DNA from: Thermococcus onnurineus NA1
GTDB taxonomy: Archaea > Methanobacteriota_B > Thermococci > Thermococcales > Thermococcaceae
Direction of reading: 5' to 3'
DNA: 64,000 nucleotides
Assembly: GCF_000018365.1 (NCBI RefSeq)
Contig: NC_011529.1
Location: 868,001 to 932,000, forward strand
Shown here: piece after piece, positions 27,326 to 36,320 of the stretch
Position numbering within the stretch: position 1 is the stretch's first letter
Layout of the letters: every line of letters begins with the position of its first letter
Program-made: the position numbers and the translations under genes
Notes under the pieces: generated by a model
Seen by the model: the letters and a program-made list of their open reading frames with translations, nothing else
The model's database searches: none
Told to the model about the DNA's origin: nothing

Positions 27326-27916
27326 ATGAGAGCATACATCCTGGCCTACCCAGAGAAGCGCTGGGAGAACTACACGATACCAGTAAACGACGAGCCTGTG
27401 GTAAAGCTTACTGAAAGGCGGCTTCTGATGAGCAAGCGCATAGATGATGTAATAACCATCGTGAGGAAAGACAAGCTGAAGCTCTATTCCCTTCATGTCT
27501 CAAATCCCCTACCAGTCAAAGGAAGGAACAAGCTCGAAGCCCTTCTAAACGCCCTTCCATCCGGGGAGTCAATATTTCTCGCCGAGGGCAACATGCCCAT
27601 TATAATGCCCTTCCTAGTGAATTACCTGACTGGTCTCTTCTATGAGAACGAACCCGAAGCCCTAATTCCGGTCTGGCGCGACGGGACTGCGGAGATAACG
27701 CACGCCATCTATGAATCCGACGCGCTGAAGGATGCTATAGAAGCGGCATTGGCAGAGGGTCACAAAAGCCTAAGTAGAATAACGGAGTTCCTCGACTATG
27801 AGCCCGTCTCTATCGAAGAGCTCGCCAAGAGAAACCCAAAGGTTACGTTGAGCTTCTTTAAGGTGAGAAACCAGTTCGACGTTCGCTTTGCAGAGGAGAC
27901 GCTGAGGAAGCTCTGA
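27326..27916 (+). CDS. MobA-like nucleotidyltransferase fold protein, degenerate
   Basis: This 196-residue protein resembles molybdopterin guanylyltransferases in layout, with IPVNDEPVV, an RIDDVITIVRKDK strand and a central IFLAEGNMPIIMPFLV segment. The canonical N-terminal Gly-rich loop (LAGGxSxRMG) is missing, replaced by AYPEKRWENYT. Cofactor nucleotidylation is therefore uncertain; Thermococcales do use tungstopterin enzymes. A TATA box (GTTTTTAAAGC, 27294-27304) about 25 bases upstream and no clear ribosome binding site suggest a leaderless mRNA. Confidence 0.5.
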   Translation: MRAYILAYPEKRWENYTIPVNDEPVVKLTERRLLMSKRIDDVITIVRKDKLKLYSLHVSNPLPVKGRNKLEALLNALPSGESIFLAEGNMPIIMPFLVNYLTGLFYENEPEALIPVWRDGTAEITHAIYESDALKDAIEAALAEGHKSLSRITEFLDYEPVSIEELAKRNPKVTLSFFKVRNQFDVRFAEETLRKL

Positions 27917-28046
27917 GCCCCAGATTTGCTGGAAATTTTCCAAATTTTTGTAAAAATCCTTAAATAGCAGCAAGGACTATAATATAGTAGGGTGGGAGTT
28001 CCCAAAAGTTCTTCTGCTCGGTTCGGACCATAAAGGAGAGATAATT

Positions 28047-29076
28047 ATGAAAAACTCTTAAGCGCAGCGATATCGCTGCTTATTCTGTTTAGTGTGATGG
28101 GCCCCTTCGGGCCGGGCATGGTTTCTGCAAAGCCCATTAGCGATTATAACGTACTGATCCTGAAAAGCGTCGATGCCTGGAATTCACCTGCAGTGGAGAA
28201 CATGCTCACGGATATGGGGGTACCTTACGACGTTATGACCTCGGGAGAGCTGAAGAACAAAACTGCCCAAGAGCTAATCGAGACCTACGATATGATAATC
28301 ATTGTCAGCGACCAGCCGCAGATATTCTACGACTACCTCGGCACTCAGATGGACAAGCTCGAGGAGTATGTGAGGGCCGGAAGAACCCTCGAGATACATG
28401 CCGCCAACTGGGGATGGCACGGAGGGGTATGGACAACACCCTACCCGGAGGAGCGGAGATAGTACAGGGTTACTCAAGCCACGATTATCTGATAGCCAAC
28501 GGCACAACTCTGGTGAGCAGCTACGCGAGCCATGGCTACTTCATCAACCTGCCAGCTAACGCGGAGATAATTACAGTTCAGGCACCCTCGGGAACCCCTG
28601 ATTACAACAAACCGAGCACAGCGATCTATTCGCTGGGAAGCGGCAAGGTTTTCGTGACCGGACTAACCATAGAGTACAGCGTCGCAAGGAAAGGTCCGGA
28701 GTGGGAAGCATTCTTCAGGGAAATGCTCATGAACAACTTGGGCTACTCCCAATTCGTACCAGTTGCTCCTGTTATTGTCATTGGAGGGATCGACTTCATG
28801 ACATTCAACTTCTACTACTACATCCAGTACAAGCGGGCGCTTGGGAAGTTCAACACGATGTACAAGGAGGCCGTGGCCGGAGGAATGGACAACGAAACGC
28901 TCGGGCTCGCTATGACTCAGAACGACACCGCAGCAACTTACTATGCGAACGCAAGTAGATACGATCCCGTTGTTTCAAACTTCCCCAGAGTTTACATCTT
29001 CATAGACTTAAGGGAGGCCGGACTGCACCAGAAGCAGGCAGTTGGAATATTAAAAGAAGCAATGGAAGACTGGTGA
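28047..29076 (+). pseudogene. Secreted GATase1-like protein gene with two frameshifts
   Basis: A strong GGAGAG precedes ATG 28047, but the frame stops after four codons. One more A in the AAAAA run (28050-28054) restores a signal peptide (MKKLLSAAISLLILFSVMG...VSA). The frame then reads well to WTTPYP near 28447, where another missing base in CCCGG shifts it into PGGAEIVQGYSSHDYL and on to the stop. The reconstructed ~343-residue exported protein has a flavodoxin/GATase1-like N-terminal half (YNVLILKSVD, DMIIIVSDQP) and a KVFVTGLTIEYS strand. Function unknown. A TATA box (CCTTAAATAG) lies near 27960. Confidence 0.6.
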
Positions 29077-29083
29077 CTTCTTT

Positions 29084-29599
29084 TCACCCTATTTCCACCG
29101 CTTTTCTGACCCTGTCTGCTATCACAATGGCAACAGCGGCTTTAACTGCATCCACTGGCAGGAATGGAGTGACGCCGAGGAGGAAGGCCTTTTCGAAGTC
29201 CCCTCCCATGAACAGGCCGAGCCTCAGCCAGCCAAGGAGGTATATAATCCCAACTCCCAGGATGGAGCCGATGAGCATTCCTCTTCTGCCAAGCCTTTCA
29301 GTGAACAGCCCGGCAAGATAGGCCGCTATGGGAAACGCTACTATGTAGCCGCCAGTCGGGCCGTAGATGACCGTGAAGCCACCATTGAAGTTGGCAAACA
29401 CCGGGAGACCAATTGCCCCCATGACAACGTAGACCAGCTGGCTCAGTAATCCGAGCCTCGCCCCGAGAACGAGGCCGCTGAGGAGGACGAAGAGCACCTG
29501 TAACGTAATCGGTACAGGACCGATTGGAATGCTTATTTGGGCACCCACGGCCGTCAAAGCCGCGAAGAGTCCAGCGAAGGCAACCTCCCTGCCCCTCAT
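29084..29599 (-). CDS. bioY: Biotin transporter substrate-binding component BioY
   Basis: This 171-residue S-component of an energy-coupling-factor transporter has six hydrophobic segments and the BioY hallmarks: VGAQISIPIGPVPITLQ near residue 20 and GPTGGYIVAFPIAAYLAG in the middle. It captures biotin and passes it in when coupled to EcfAT. The ATG follows GGTGGTAGC. It is divergent from ecfA with only 47 bases between start codons, so the three genes act together. Confidence 0.95.
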   Translation of the reverse strand: MRGREVAFAGLFAALTAVGAQISIPIGPVPITLQVLFVLLSGLVLGARLGLLSQLVYVVMGAIGLPVFANFNGGFTVIYGPTGGYIVAFPIAAYLAGLFTERLGRRGMLIGSILGVGIIYLLGWLRLGLFMGGDFEKAFLLGVTPFLPVDAVKAAVAIVIADRVRKAVEIG

Positions 29600-29646
29600 G
29601 CTACCACCTTAAAAAGCTTTTAAACTCGAAACTTGAAAATTCCCCG
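29600..29646. promoter_or_regulatory. Compact divergent promoter of bioY and ecfAT
   Basis: The 47-base gap carries CCTTAAAAAGCTTTTAAACTCG, in which AAAAGCTTTT is palindromic and can serve as TATA on both strands. A regulator binding here would control both directions together. No repressor gene is adjacent. Confidence 0.5.
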
Positions 29647-30438
29647 ATGATTGAGGTTAAAAATCTTTGGCATATCTACGAGAACGGAAAGGAAGCACTG
29701 AAGGGCATAGACTTCAAGATGGGCGAGGAGGTAGTGGCCCTAGTCGGTCCCAACGGCTCCGGAAAAACAACCCTGGCCAAACACCTGAACGGTCTTCTCA
29801 AGCCGACAAAAGGGGAAGTCATCGTTGACGGCATGAACACCATGGAGCACACGGTCGCGGAGCTTTCACGCGTTGTAGGCTACGTCTTCCAGAATCCGGA
29901 GCACATGTTCTTTGAGGAAAGCGTTTTTAAGGAAGTAGCCTTTGGACCAAAGAACCTCGGGCTGAGTGAGGAAGAGGTAGAGGAACGTGTGAGATGGGCT
30001 TTAAGGGCGGTTAACCTAGAGGGTTACGAGGAGAGAACGCCCTACTCTCTGAGCGGCGGTGAGAAGCAGCGCCTAGCTATAGCCTGCGTTCTAGCGATGA
30101 AGCCGAAGTACCTCATCCTCGACGAGCCGACGACCGGTCTGGACGCGAGAAGCTCGGAGAGCGTCGTCAACGTGATAAGGAAGCTCAGGGGAGAGGGCCA
30201 TGGAATTCTGCTCATAACCCACGACATGGAGCTCGTTCTTGAGCTTGCCGAGAGAGTTATGCTTCTTAATGATGGAAGGAAGGCTTTCGATGGTTCAGTA
30301 GAGGAGTTCTTCTCTCTTAACCTGCACGACTACGGCCTTGAAAAGCCTGAACTTCTAAGGATCAGCGAAAAGATTGGAGCCGGATTTGTGAGAAGCGTGA
30401 GCGAGCTGATAGAGGCTCTGGTGGGTGGTTCTCGATGA
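29647..30438 (+). CDS. ecfA: ECF transporter ATPase
   Basis: This 263-residue ABC ATPase has Walker A GPNGSGKTT, Q-loop VFQNPEHMF, signature LSGGEKQRLA, Walker B YLILDEPT and switch THDMEL. A single ATPase gene is present, so it is expected to act as a homodimer. The family's C-terminal extension is seen. The ATG at 29647 begins the conserved MIEVKNL strand. The next gene starts four bases inside its stop (ATGA). Confidence 0.94.
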   Translation: MIEVKNLWHIYENGKEALKGIDFKMGEEVVALVGPNGSGKTTLAKHLNGLLKPTKGEVIVDGMNTMEHTVAELSRVVGYVFQNPEHMFFEESVFKEVAFGPKNLGLSEEEVEERVRWALRAVNLEGYEERTPYSLSGGEKQRLAIACVLAMKPKYLILDEPTTGLDARSSESVVNVIRKLRGEGHGILLITHDMELVLELAERVMLLNDGRKAFDGSVEEFFSLNLHDYGLEKPELLRISEKIGAGFVRSVSELIEALVGGSR

Positions 30439-31196
30439 TGTACTCGTTCTACGTCGAGCGCGACTCTTTCCTTCACCGCCTCGATCCGCGCGTTAAGATA
30501 ATCGGCACGGTAGTAGGGATAGCTGTTATAATGCTCTTCAACGATCCTACCTTTCTCGTCCCGCTGTTCTTTGTTACCCTCCTCTACGGCCGCCTGCTGG
30601 GAAAAGTTGAGATAAAAGAACAGCTCCGTCCCCTGAAACCTCTCCTGCCTATAGTTATCATAACCATAATAGTCTGGCCGCTGATCTACAAGCCGCGGCT
30701 GATGGGACTCCTCTTCGGGCTCTCATTTGCCATCAGGCTGCTTACCTTCGGTTTGTTGACCTTCATCCTGCTCATGACGACCCCGCAGAGAGAGCTCATC
30801 CTCGGCTTCGTCAGGCTTGGCATGCCCTACGAGTTCGGGCTGACGATTTCAATAGCACTCCGCTACATCCCAACGCTGTACCTCCTCACGAGAAACATCA
30901 TGGACGCCCAAATGGCACGCGGCTGGGAAATGGAGAAGGGCAACTTCATCGTCAGGACGAAGAGAATGACTGTCGTCCTGATTCCACTTTTGGTCGCTTC
31001 GCTCAAGACCGCCCACGAGCTGAGCATAGCCCTTGAGAGCCGCGCTCTGGGTGCGAGTAAGAAGAGAACGTTCCTCTACGACATCAAGATGGGGGGAAAA
31101 GACTACGCGGCAACTTTTGTCGTCGTTCTCCTCTTCGCGCTGGCACTCTACGTTAGATACGTCCTTGGCCTCGGCCATGTGAGGATATACGGCTAA
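30435..31196 (+). CDS. ecfT: ECF transporter transmembrane component EcfT
   Basis: This 253-residue integral membrane scaffold joins EcfA to the S-component BioY. It has about five transmembrane helices and the two coupling motifs with Ala-Arg-Gly (AQMARGWEMEKGN) and SRALG (ALESRALGASKKR). It begins MYSFYVERDSFLHRLDPRVK, as in the family. It overlaps ecfA by four bases and a convergent gene by four bases. Confidence 0.93.
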   Translation: MMYSFYVERDSFLHRLDPRVKIIGTVVGIAVIMLFNDPTFLVPLFFVTLLYGRLLGKVEIKEQLRPLKPLLPIVIITIIVWPLIYKPRLMGLLFGLSFAIRLLTFGLLTFILLMTTPQRELILGFVRLGMPYEFGLTISIALRYIPTLYLLTRNIMDAQMARGWEMEKGNFIVRTKRMTVVLIPLLVASLKTAHELSIALESRALGASKKRTFLYDIKMGGKDYAATFVVVLLFALALYVRYVLGLGHVRIYG

Positions 31197-31828
31197 AGAA
31201 GGGGTTTGACGAGGGAATCAATCGGTATCGAGTGGTCGCCAATGTTTGAGACGAACTCAGCTGGGGCCTTCAGAACCGTCATGTTAAGCCTGTAGTGGCC
31301 GCGGTAGGAGTTTGTTCTCAGGACGGCAAGGGATTCGAATATCTCCGGGAGGGTGTAGAGCGCGCGGAACTCGCCGGGTAAGTCGAGTTCGTTCAGCTCA
31401 ATCGTCGTATATGTCAGTACGAGCATCAGACCCTTCCTATCGACGGTCTTTCTTAGCCCCACAATATTCTCGGCCGTTCTGTTAAGGAGCGTTGGAAATA
31501 GGGAAACGACCACGAGGGAGTTGTCTTCAACGAGATTCAAAGCCTGAAGAAGCTCGTCCATTGAGTAGACGTTGCCGGTGTAGAGGTTGGAAACGTCGTC
31601 AACTAGGCGCTTGAGCACTTTAATCGAGAAGGAACTGCCGGGCCCAACATGGTAAACGGGGCCGCTGAGGAGGGAGTTGGCCACCAGGTGGTACAGAAAA
31701 ACCGTGTTGGCGAGTTCGTCAGTTGAGATTATCCCGGCTAGGCTCCCCTCACTGAAAGATAGGGGAAATTCCTCGAAGGGCTTTACTTCCCTCGATTGAA
31801 CCTCAGCCGGTTTGAAAAACATAGGCAT
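31193..31828 (-). CDS. Degenerate RecA/KaiC-like protein of unknown function
   Basis: This 211-residue protein follows the strand order of RecA-superfamily ATPases: GPVYHVGPGSSFSIKVL stands where a Walker A would be but lacks the GK[ST]; NSLVVVSLFPTLL stands where Walker B would be but lacks the acid; then IVGLRKTVDRKGLMLVLTY and RGHYRLNMTVLKAP. I therefore read it as a catalytically dead relative of RadB/KaiC proteins, with moderate confidence. A start at the third codon (MFFKPAEV) is equally possible. Confidence 0.5.
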   Translation of the reverse strand: MPMFFKPAEVQSREVKPFEEFPLSFSEGSLAGIISTDELANTVFLYHLVANSLLSGPVYHVGPGSSFSIKVLKRLVDDVSNLYTGNVYSMDELLQALNLVEDNSLVVVSLFPTLLNRTAENIVGLRKTVDRKGLMLVLTYTTIELNELDLPGEFRALYTLPEIFESLAVLRTNSYRGHYRLNMTVLKAPAEFVSNIGDHSIPIDSLVKPLL

Positions 31829-31888
31829 CGCACAATATAGCGCGCTCGGGATATTTATACCTTTCCGAAAAGAATAAAAGTCAGAGGG

Positions 31889-32281
31889 TCACGCCAGGGC
31901 AACCAGACCGAGAAGCACGAGGATTCCCACCACCATTACCTCTATTATCGCCGCCAGAATCCAGGCTAAAAACGCCCTGATCCAGTCAGTGTTGAAAATC
32001 GTCTTAATGACCCATACGTAGGCCAGGATAAATGCTACTACCGCGAGAAGGGCATTCATTGGGGCTATCCAGATAAGCAGCACTGCAACTACGGCGTACG
32101 CTATCGCTCCAACGATTCCGCCGCCAACTATTGCCAGCATCGCCTTAAGCGTTGAGGCATCTTTTATACCGACCAGATGGGCCGCTAGCGACAGAAAGAA
32201 CCCTGCTATAAACAGGGAGAACAGGAAACCAAGGAAAGACACGGCCCCAAGCCCATATACAAATCCATGCCCGTAAGGCAT
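31889..32281 (-). CDS. Four-helix membrane protein of unknown function
   Basis: This 130-residue protein is almost entirely hydrophobic, with helices near 10-35, 45-70, 73-92 and 100-130 and a short charged loop (GIKDASTLK). Leader GGAGGTAATAT precedes the ATG. No catalytic motif is visible. It is divergent from the DUF63 gene. Confidence 0.7.
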   Translation of the reverse strand: MPYGHGFVYGLGAVSFLGFLFSLFIAGFFLSLAAHLVGIKDASTLKAMLAIVGGGIVGAIAYAVVAVLLIWIAPMNALLAVVAFILAYVWVIKTIFNTDWIRAFLAWILAAIIEVMVVGILVLLGLVALA

Positions 32282-32375
32282 ATTACCACCTCCAGATTTG
32301 TTTTTCCTTGTCGAGACTTATTAATCTTCCCAAAGACCTTTAAGCACGGGAAGTTATTCCAGTACGGTGGGTAAA

Positions 32376-33167
32376 ATGCTGGAGTCGCTGTGGAACTTCA
32401 TTTACCAGTACTTCATCGAGCCGATGTACACGAGGAGCGGCTACAATCCCTACAACACTCTCGTCTATGCCCTCCTGCTCGGCTTCGGAATCATATACTC
32501 ATATAAGTATATAATCAAACCGCTCAAAATCAGGATTGACGAGAGGCTTTTCCTGGCCGTAACGCCCATGGTAGTTTTTGGCGCAACCGTCAGGGCGCTG
32601 GTCGATGGGGGCATTCTCCCCAAGAACCCGCTCATTCTAACGCCAGGAATATTCTTCACGGCCTTCGTCCTCATAGTCCCTGCCCTCGTTGCGGATGCCA
32701 AGCTGAAAACCTATCCAAAGATAACAGTCGCCTGGGGGAGCATTCTAGCTCTGTGGGCCAACTATCTGCTTATAACCAACGTCAAAAGCTGGGAACCCTA
32801 TGAGCTGACTCTAATTCACACAGCGGTTAGCTTCCTCGCGGTTTTTGCCTTCTATCGCTGGAAACCCTTCGAGAGGCTCTACCTCTACCCTGTTCTTGCC
32901 CACTACTTCGACATAGCCTCAACAGTGGTGGCGATTCACTTCTACGGATACAGGGAAGTCCACTGGCTGGAGAATATCCTAGTCACCCACTTGGGGGCCT
33001 ACTTCTACTACCCCTGGATAACCTTCATCCTTGTCATCGTCTACTACGGCCTTAAATACCTCGTTCCAGATGAGGAAGAGCGCTACTTCTGGTACCTGGC
33101 CATCTACATCCTCGGTCTCGGCCCAGCAATAAGAGATCCAGCCCAGCTGGTGTTGCAGATAGGCTGA
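32376..33167 (+). CDS. DUF63 family integral membrane protein
   Basis: This 263-residue archaeal membrane protein has seven to eight predicted helices and family segments FGATVRALVDGG, HYFDIASTVVAI and the C-terminal GLGPAIRDPAQL. Conserved Asp/His residues sit within membrane helices, hinting at an intramembrane active or ion site, but the function is unknown. The ATG follows GGTGGGTAAA; the GTG at 32367 is inside that site. Confidence 0.85.
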   Translation: MLESLWNFIYQYFIEPMYTRSGYNPYNTLVYALLLGFGIIYSYKYIIKPLKIRIDERLFLAVTPMVVFGATVRALVDGGILPKNPLILTPGIFFTAFVLIVPALVADAKLKTYPKITVAWGSILALWANYLLITNVKSWEPYELTLIHTAVSFLAVFAFYRWKPFERLYLYPVLAHYFDIASTVVAIHFYGYREVHWLENILVTHLGAYFYYPWITFILVIVYYGLKYLVPDEEERYFWYLAIYILGLGPAIRDPAQLVLQIG

Positions 33168-33245
33168 GCTCTGGATCTCCCGGTTTTTATCTTTGCAGAA
33201 AGCTGAAGTCAAAATCCAAAGGAGAACGGTTATCCTTAAGGGCAG

Positions 33246-35786
33246 TCACTGGCGATAGCCGCGCTCCCGTGCTCCCGTTTGAGATCGTCTATCTAAAGCT
33301 CCCCCCTCCTCAATCTCCCTCCTGAGAAGCTTTGCCTCGTTCTCCGTGCTCTTCACTCTGAAAACCCTTGCTATCCTCTCGATGGCTTCAAGCTTTCTAA
33401 CTATGCCGTCAAGCCACGTGAAGACGTCGCCAGGATAAACGACGAGACCATAGACCTTCCTGAAGTGCTCCGCTATCTGGGTTGGGTGCTTACCGTTTCT
33501 CCTCAGCTCGATTATCAGGTTGCTAACGCGCTCCATGGCGTATTCGGTGCAATCATCTTCAGGACACATGAAGAACTCCTGATAGATCGTGAACAGCCTC
33601 TCCGCCGCGTTGGGGCTGAGCTCGGGGATGACCTTATCAAGCTCTTCCAGAATCGACGCAAAGCTCGGCGAGAAGACATTGGCGCTCAGCCTTCCCCTCA
33701 CGGCGCCTTCAAGCTCTCTCTGGAGCGTTCCGCTCAAATACAGGTTCTCGAAGGGGAGTAGCTTGACGGCTATCCACTGGGCGGGCTTCTTTCCGAGGTT
33801 GCCCCTTATGAAGGTTGCCTCCTTGGGCAGGAGGAAGCTCATGCTCACGGCCCTTCCGTAGGGGGTGACATCGACGAGGGAGCCCTTAAGGCGGATGAAG
33901 CCGTACTCCTCCAGCTTCTCCAGAACCTTCTCGGCACTCTGGTTGGCGCCAAGGCATTTACTTTGCACGTCCTCGATGACGTCGAGACGATTGAAGACGC
34001 AGGCGTGGGCGAGAACGTTGTCCTGTTCGAGCTCGTCGCTCCACTCAACGACGACGGGCTCAATTGGAGCTGTGAGCAGCTTGAACGCAATCTCATCCTC
34101 GGAGTTCTCCATCTGAGCCGAGTACTTCCTCCCCGGCTCTATGATCAGGTAAACCTTGCCCTTTTCGTGGTAGAGCGGCCTTCCAGCGCGGCCGAGCATC
34201 TGGTGGAACTCCCTAACACTAAGCCACTTGTTGCCCATGGCGAGGCTCTCGAAGATGACCTGCGAAGCCGGGAAGTCAACGCCTGCCCCAAGGGCGGCTG
34301 TGGTAACTACAACGTCGAGCGTCTGAGCCTGAAACTCCATCTCGGTTAGCTTTCTCTGTCTGTAAGGTAAGCCAGAGTGGTAGGGCTTCGCCTTGAGCCC
34401 CTTACTCGTGAGGTAAGCGGCAAGCTCGTGCGTCCTCTTGCGCGAGAACGTGAAGACTATGCTCTGACCCTTGTAGCCCTGCCGCGACTTTCTACTCGCC
34501 TCAGCACGGCAGAGATTCGCTATATGCCTCCACTTCTCGCTCTCGTTTCTGACGATGATTATGTGCCTTTCCAAATCGACGGGCCTTTCGTCGTAGAGGA
34601 CGAGCTTAAGCCCGAGCTCTTTGGCAAGCTCCTCAGGATTACCTATGGTGGCACTCAGGCCTATGAACTGAGCATTAGGATAGAGCTTCCTCAAGCGGGC
34701 TATCAGGCCATCAAGCCTCGGTCCGCGCTCCTCGTCGTCGAGCATGTGGATCTCGTCTATCACGATAGTTCCGACGTTGCCGATTTTTCTGCCTGCCCTC
34801 AGCAAGTAGTCGATACCTTCATAGGTTCCCACTATAATGTCAGCATCTATGCCAGTATCTACGACGACTAACTCATCCTTCGTCTTTATCCTGCTCATGC
34901 CAACCCTTATCGCCACGCGGAGGCCGAGCTTGGAGTAGCGCCTCTTAAAATCTTCATACTTCTGATTGGCTAAGGCGACAAGAGGGACGAGGAAGAGCAT
35001 CTTTCTACCTTCCATCGCCTTCGGAACGCCCGCCAATTCACCTATGAGCGTCTTGCCGCTGGCAGTTGCAGAGACCACGAGTAAGCTCTCCCCCTCTAAG
35101 AGCCCGCGCTTTATAGCCAGGCTCTGAACGGGAAGGAGTTCGCTAACGCCCTCTGACTTGAGAATGGATTTAAACTTCTCGGGGAGATTCAGCTCGTCCA
35201 CCTTGAGCCTCTCAACCCTTACGTGCTTGGCTTTGAGCTCATCCCACTTGGTAACCTCCGGGTGCCTTGTTGGGTCGAAGCGGGGGTCAAAGGCGTAGAG
35301 AACCTTGTCAAGATCCTTAAAACGTTCGAGAAGCTTTTTCGCCTGGTCAAACATGGCCACGCTCTTGAACCTGAAACGGAGCTCCCTCTTTAGCTCGTCC
35401 TCGGCGCAGCGCTCACAGATGTACTCGTTGTGGTATTTTATCCTGTTGCCTTCGGTCAAAACGGTGATTTTACCCTCAAGGAGGCAGAGGCGACAGAGTT
35501 CGGCCTTCTCAACCCTCTTGTTCTGAAGCCGCCTTTTGAAGTAATCCTCCCACTCTTCGGCGTTTACCAAGACGATTCTGGCCTGCCGGAGAGCCTTCTC
35601 GATCTCCTTTGGGTTTCTGTACTGGCTTCCCTCCAGAACTTTGAAAAGCCTGTCGTCGCGCATGATGAAGCGGTAAATCCTGTCAGCTTTAAGGTTCCTC
35701 ATTGCTGAGAGCTTCTCGGGCTCATTCTCGATGAAAAAAGCTTCGAGCTCGTTCTTCTTTCTTCCTGGTCTGATGACAAAGAGCAT
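33246..35786 (-). CDS. Ski2-like superfamily 2 helicase with N-terminal zinc finger
   Basis: This 846-residue helicase has a ~190-residue N-terminal region with a four-cysteine motif (CRLC and CERC, about residues 98-138), then the motor: Walker A SATASGKTLIGE, DEIH (VIDEIHMLDDEERG), LSATIGN, TAALGAGVDFPASQ and HQMLGRAGR. A winged-helix/ratchet-like part and a charged tail follow. The zinc module fits the archaeal ASH-Ski2 RNA helicases linked to RNA decay, though Hel308-type DNA helicase activity is the alternative. It follows the Lrp gene by 47 bases on the same strand. Confidence 0.85.
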   Translation of the reverse strand: MLFVIRPGRKKNELEAFFIENEPEKLSAMRNLKADRIYRFIMRDDRLFKVLEGSQYRNPKEIEKALRQARIVLVNAEEWEDYFKRRLQNKRVEKAELCRLCLLEGKITVLTEGNRIKYHNEYICERCAEDELKRELRFRFKSVAMFDQAKKLLERFKDLDKVLYAFDPRFDPTRHPEVTKWDELKAKHVRVERLKVDELNLPEKFKSILKSEGVSELLPVQSLAIKRGLLEGESLLVVSATASGKTLIGELAGVPKAMEGRKMLFLVPLVALANQKYEDFKRRYSKLGLRVAIRVGMSRIKTKDELVVVDTGIDADIIVGTYEGIDYLLRAGRKIGNVGTIVIDEIHMLDDEERGPRLDGLIARLRKLYPNAQFIGLSATIGNPEELAKELGLKLVLYDERPVDLERHIIIVRNESEKWRHIANLCRAEASRKSRQGYKGQSIVFTFSRKRTHELAAYLTSKGLKAKPYHSGLPYRQRKLTEMEFQAQTLDVVVTTAALGAGVDFPASQVIFESLAMGNKWLSVREFHQMLGRAGRPLYHEKGKVYLIIEPGRKYSAQMENSEDEIAFKLLTAPIEPVVVEWSDELEQDNVLAHACVFNRLDVIEDVQSKCLGANQSAEKVLEKLEEYGFIRLKGSLVDVTPYGRAVSMSFLLPKEATFIRGNLGKKPAQWIAVKLLPFENLYLSGTLQRELEGAVRGRLSANVFSPSFASILEELDKVIPELSPNAAERLFTIYQEFFMCPEDDCTEYAMERVSNLIIELRRNGKHPTQIAEHFRKVYGLVVYPGDVFTWLDGIVRKLEAIERIARVFRVKSTENEAKLLRREIEEGGALDRRSQTGARERGYRQ

Positions 35787-35833
35787 AGCTATCCCCCGGC
35801 CAGCCGTCCACTCATCACGCCTCAGCGTCTTAC

Positions 35834-36295
35834 CTACTCATTGGCCACCCAGCACTCCTTGAAGGTGTCGATTATGAGTGTTACCTCCACCCGTTCAAGG
35901 TTCTTCCCAAAGTGCTTTTTCAGCATTCCGGCGAACTCCTTAACCTCATCAGTATTGTGAAAGCTCGCCCTTATGAGTATCTGCTTCTCGCCACTCCTAC
36001 GGTATAGGGCTTGGACGTTCTCAAGCTTTGCTATTCTCCTGAGGATCACATCAACGTTCTTGTCGTCTATTGAAAGTTTGAGTTCAAAAAGGACCTGAAC
36101 GAACTCATCGAGGAAAGCAGGGTCAATTATGGCAGAATAACCCTTAATCGCGCCGAGCTTTTCCAATTTCTCCACCCGGTTCTTCACGCTCGCCGGGGAT
36201 AGTTTAACCCTTCTTCCGAGCTCTGTGAGGGTTATCCTACCCTCCTTCCTCAGGATTCTGAGAATTTCTTTATCCTTTTCGTCTATCCCCGGCAT
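35834..36295 (-). CDS. Lrp/AsnC family transcription regulator
   Basis: This 153-residue protein has an N-terminal helix-turn-helix (residues 4-50, ITLTELGRRVKLSPASVKNR) and a C-terminal RAM ligand-binding domain (about 60-145). These regulators sense amino acids or other small molecules as octamers. The ATG (MPGIDEKDKEIL) follows GGTGAGTG. It sits between TyrRS and the helicase, 25 bases after tyrS. Its effector is unknown. Confidence 0.88.
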   Translation of the reverse strand: MPGIDEKDKEILRILRKEGRITLTELGRRVKLSPASVKNRVEKLEKLGAIKGYSAIIDPAFLDEFVQVLFELKLSIDDKNVDVILRRIAKLENVQALYRRSGEKQILIRASFHNTDEVKEFAGMLKKHFGKNLERVEVTLIIDTFKECWVANE

Positions 36296-36320
36296 GTCAC
36301 TCACCAAAAGAAAAAGGGAG

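Noticed and set aside
35787-35845. C/D box sRNA between the Lrp gene and the helicase (CTGA-GGC-GTGATGA on the minus strand)
   Set aside because: The D'/C' pair looks right, but the outer C box is degenerate and the D box would be CTGG. It probably is the helicase leader with chance similarity.
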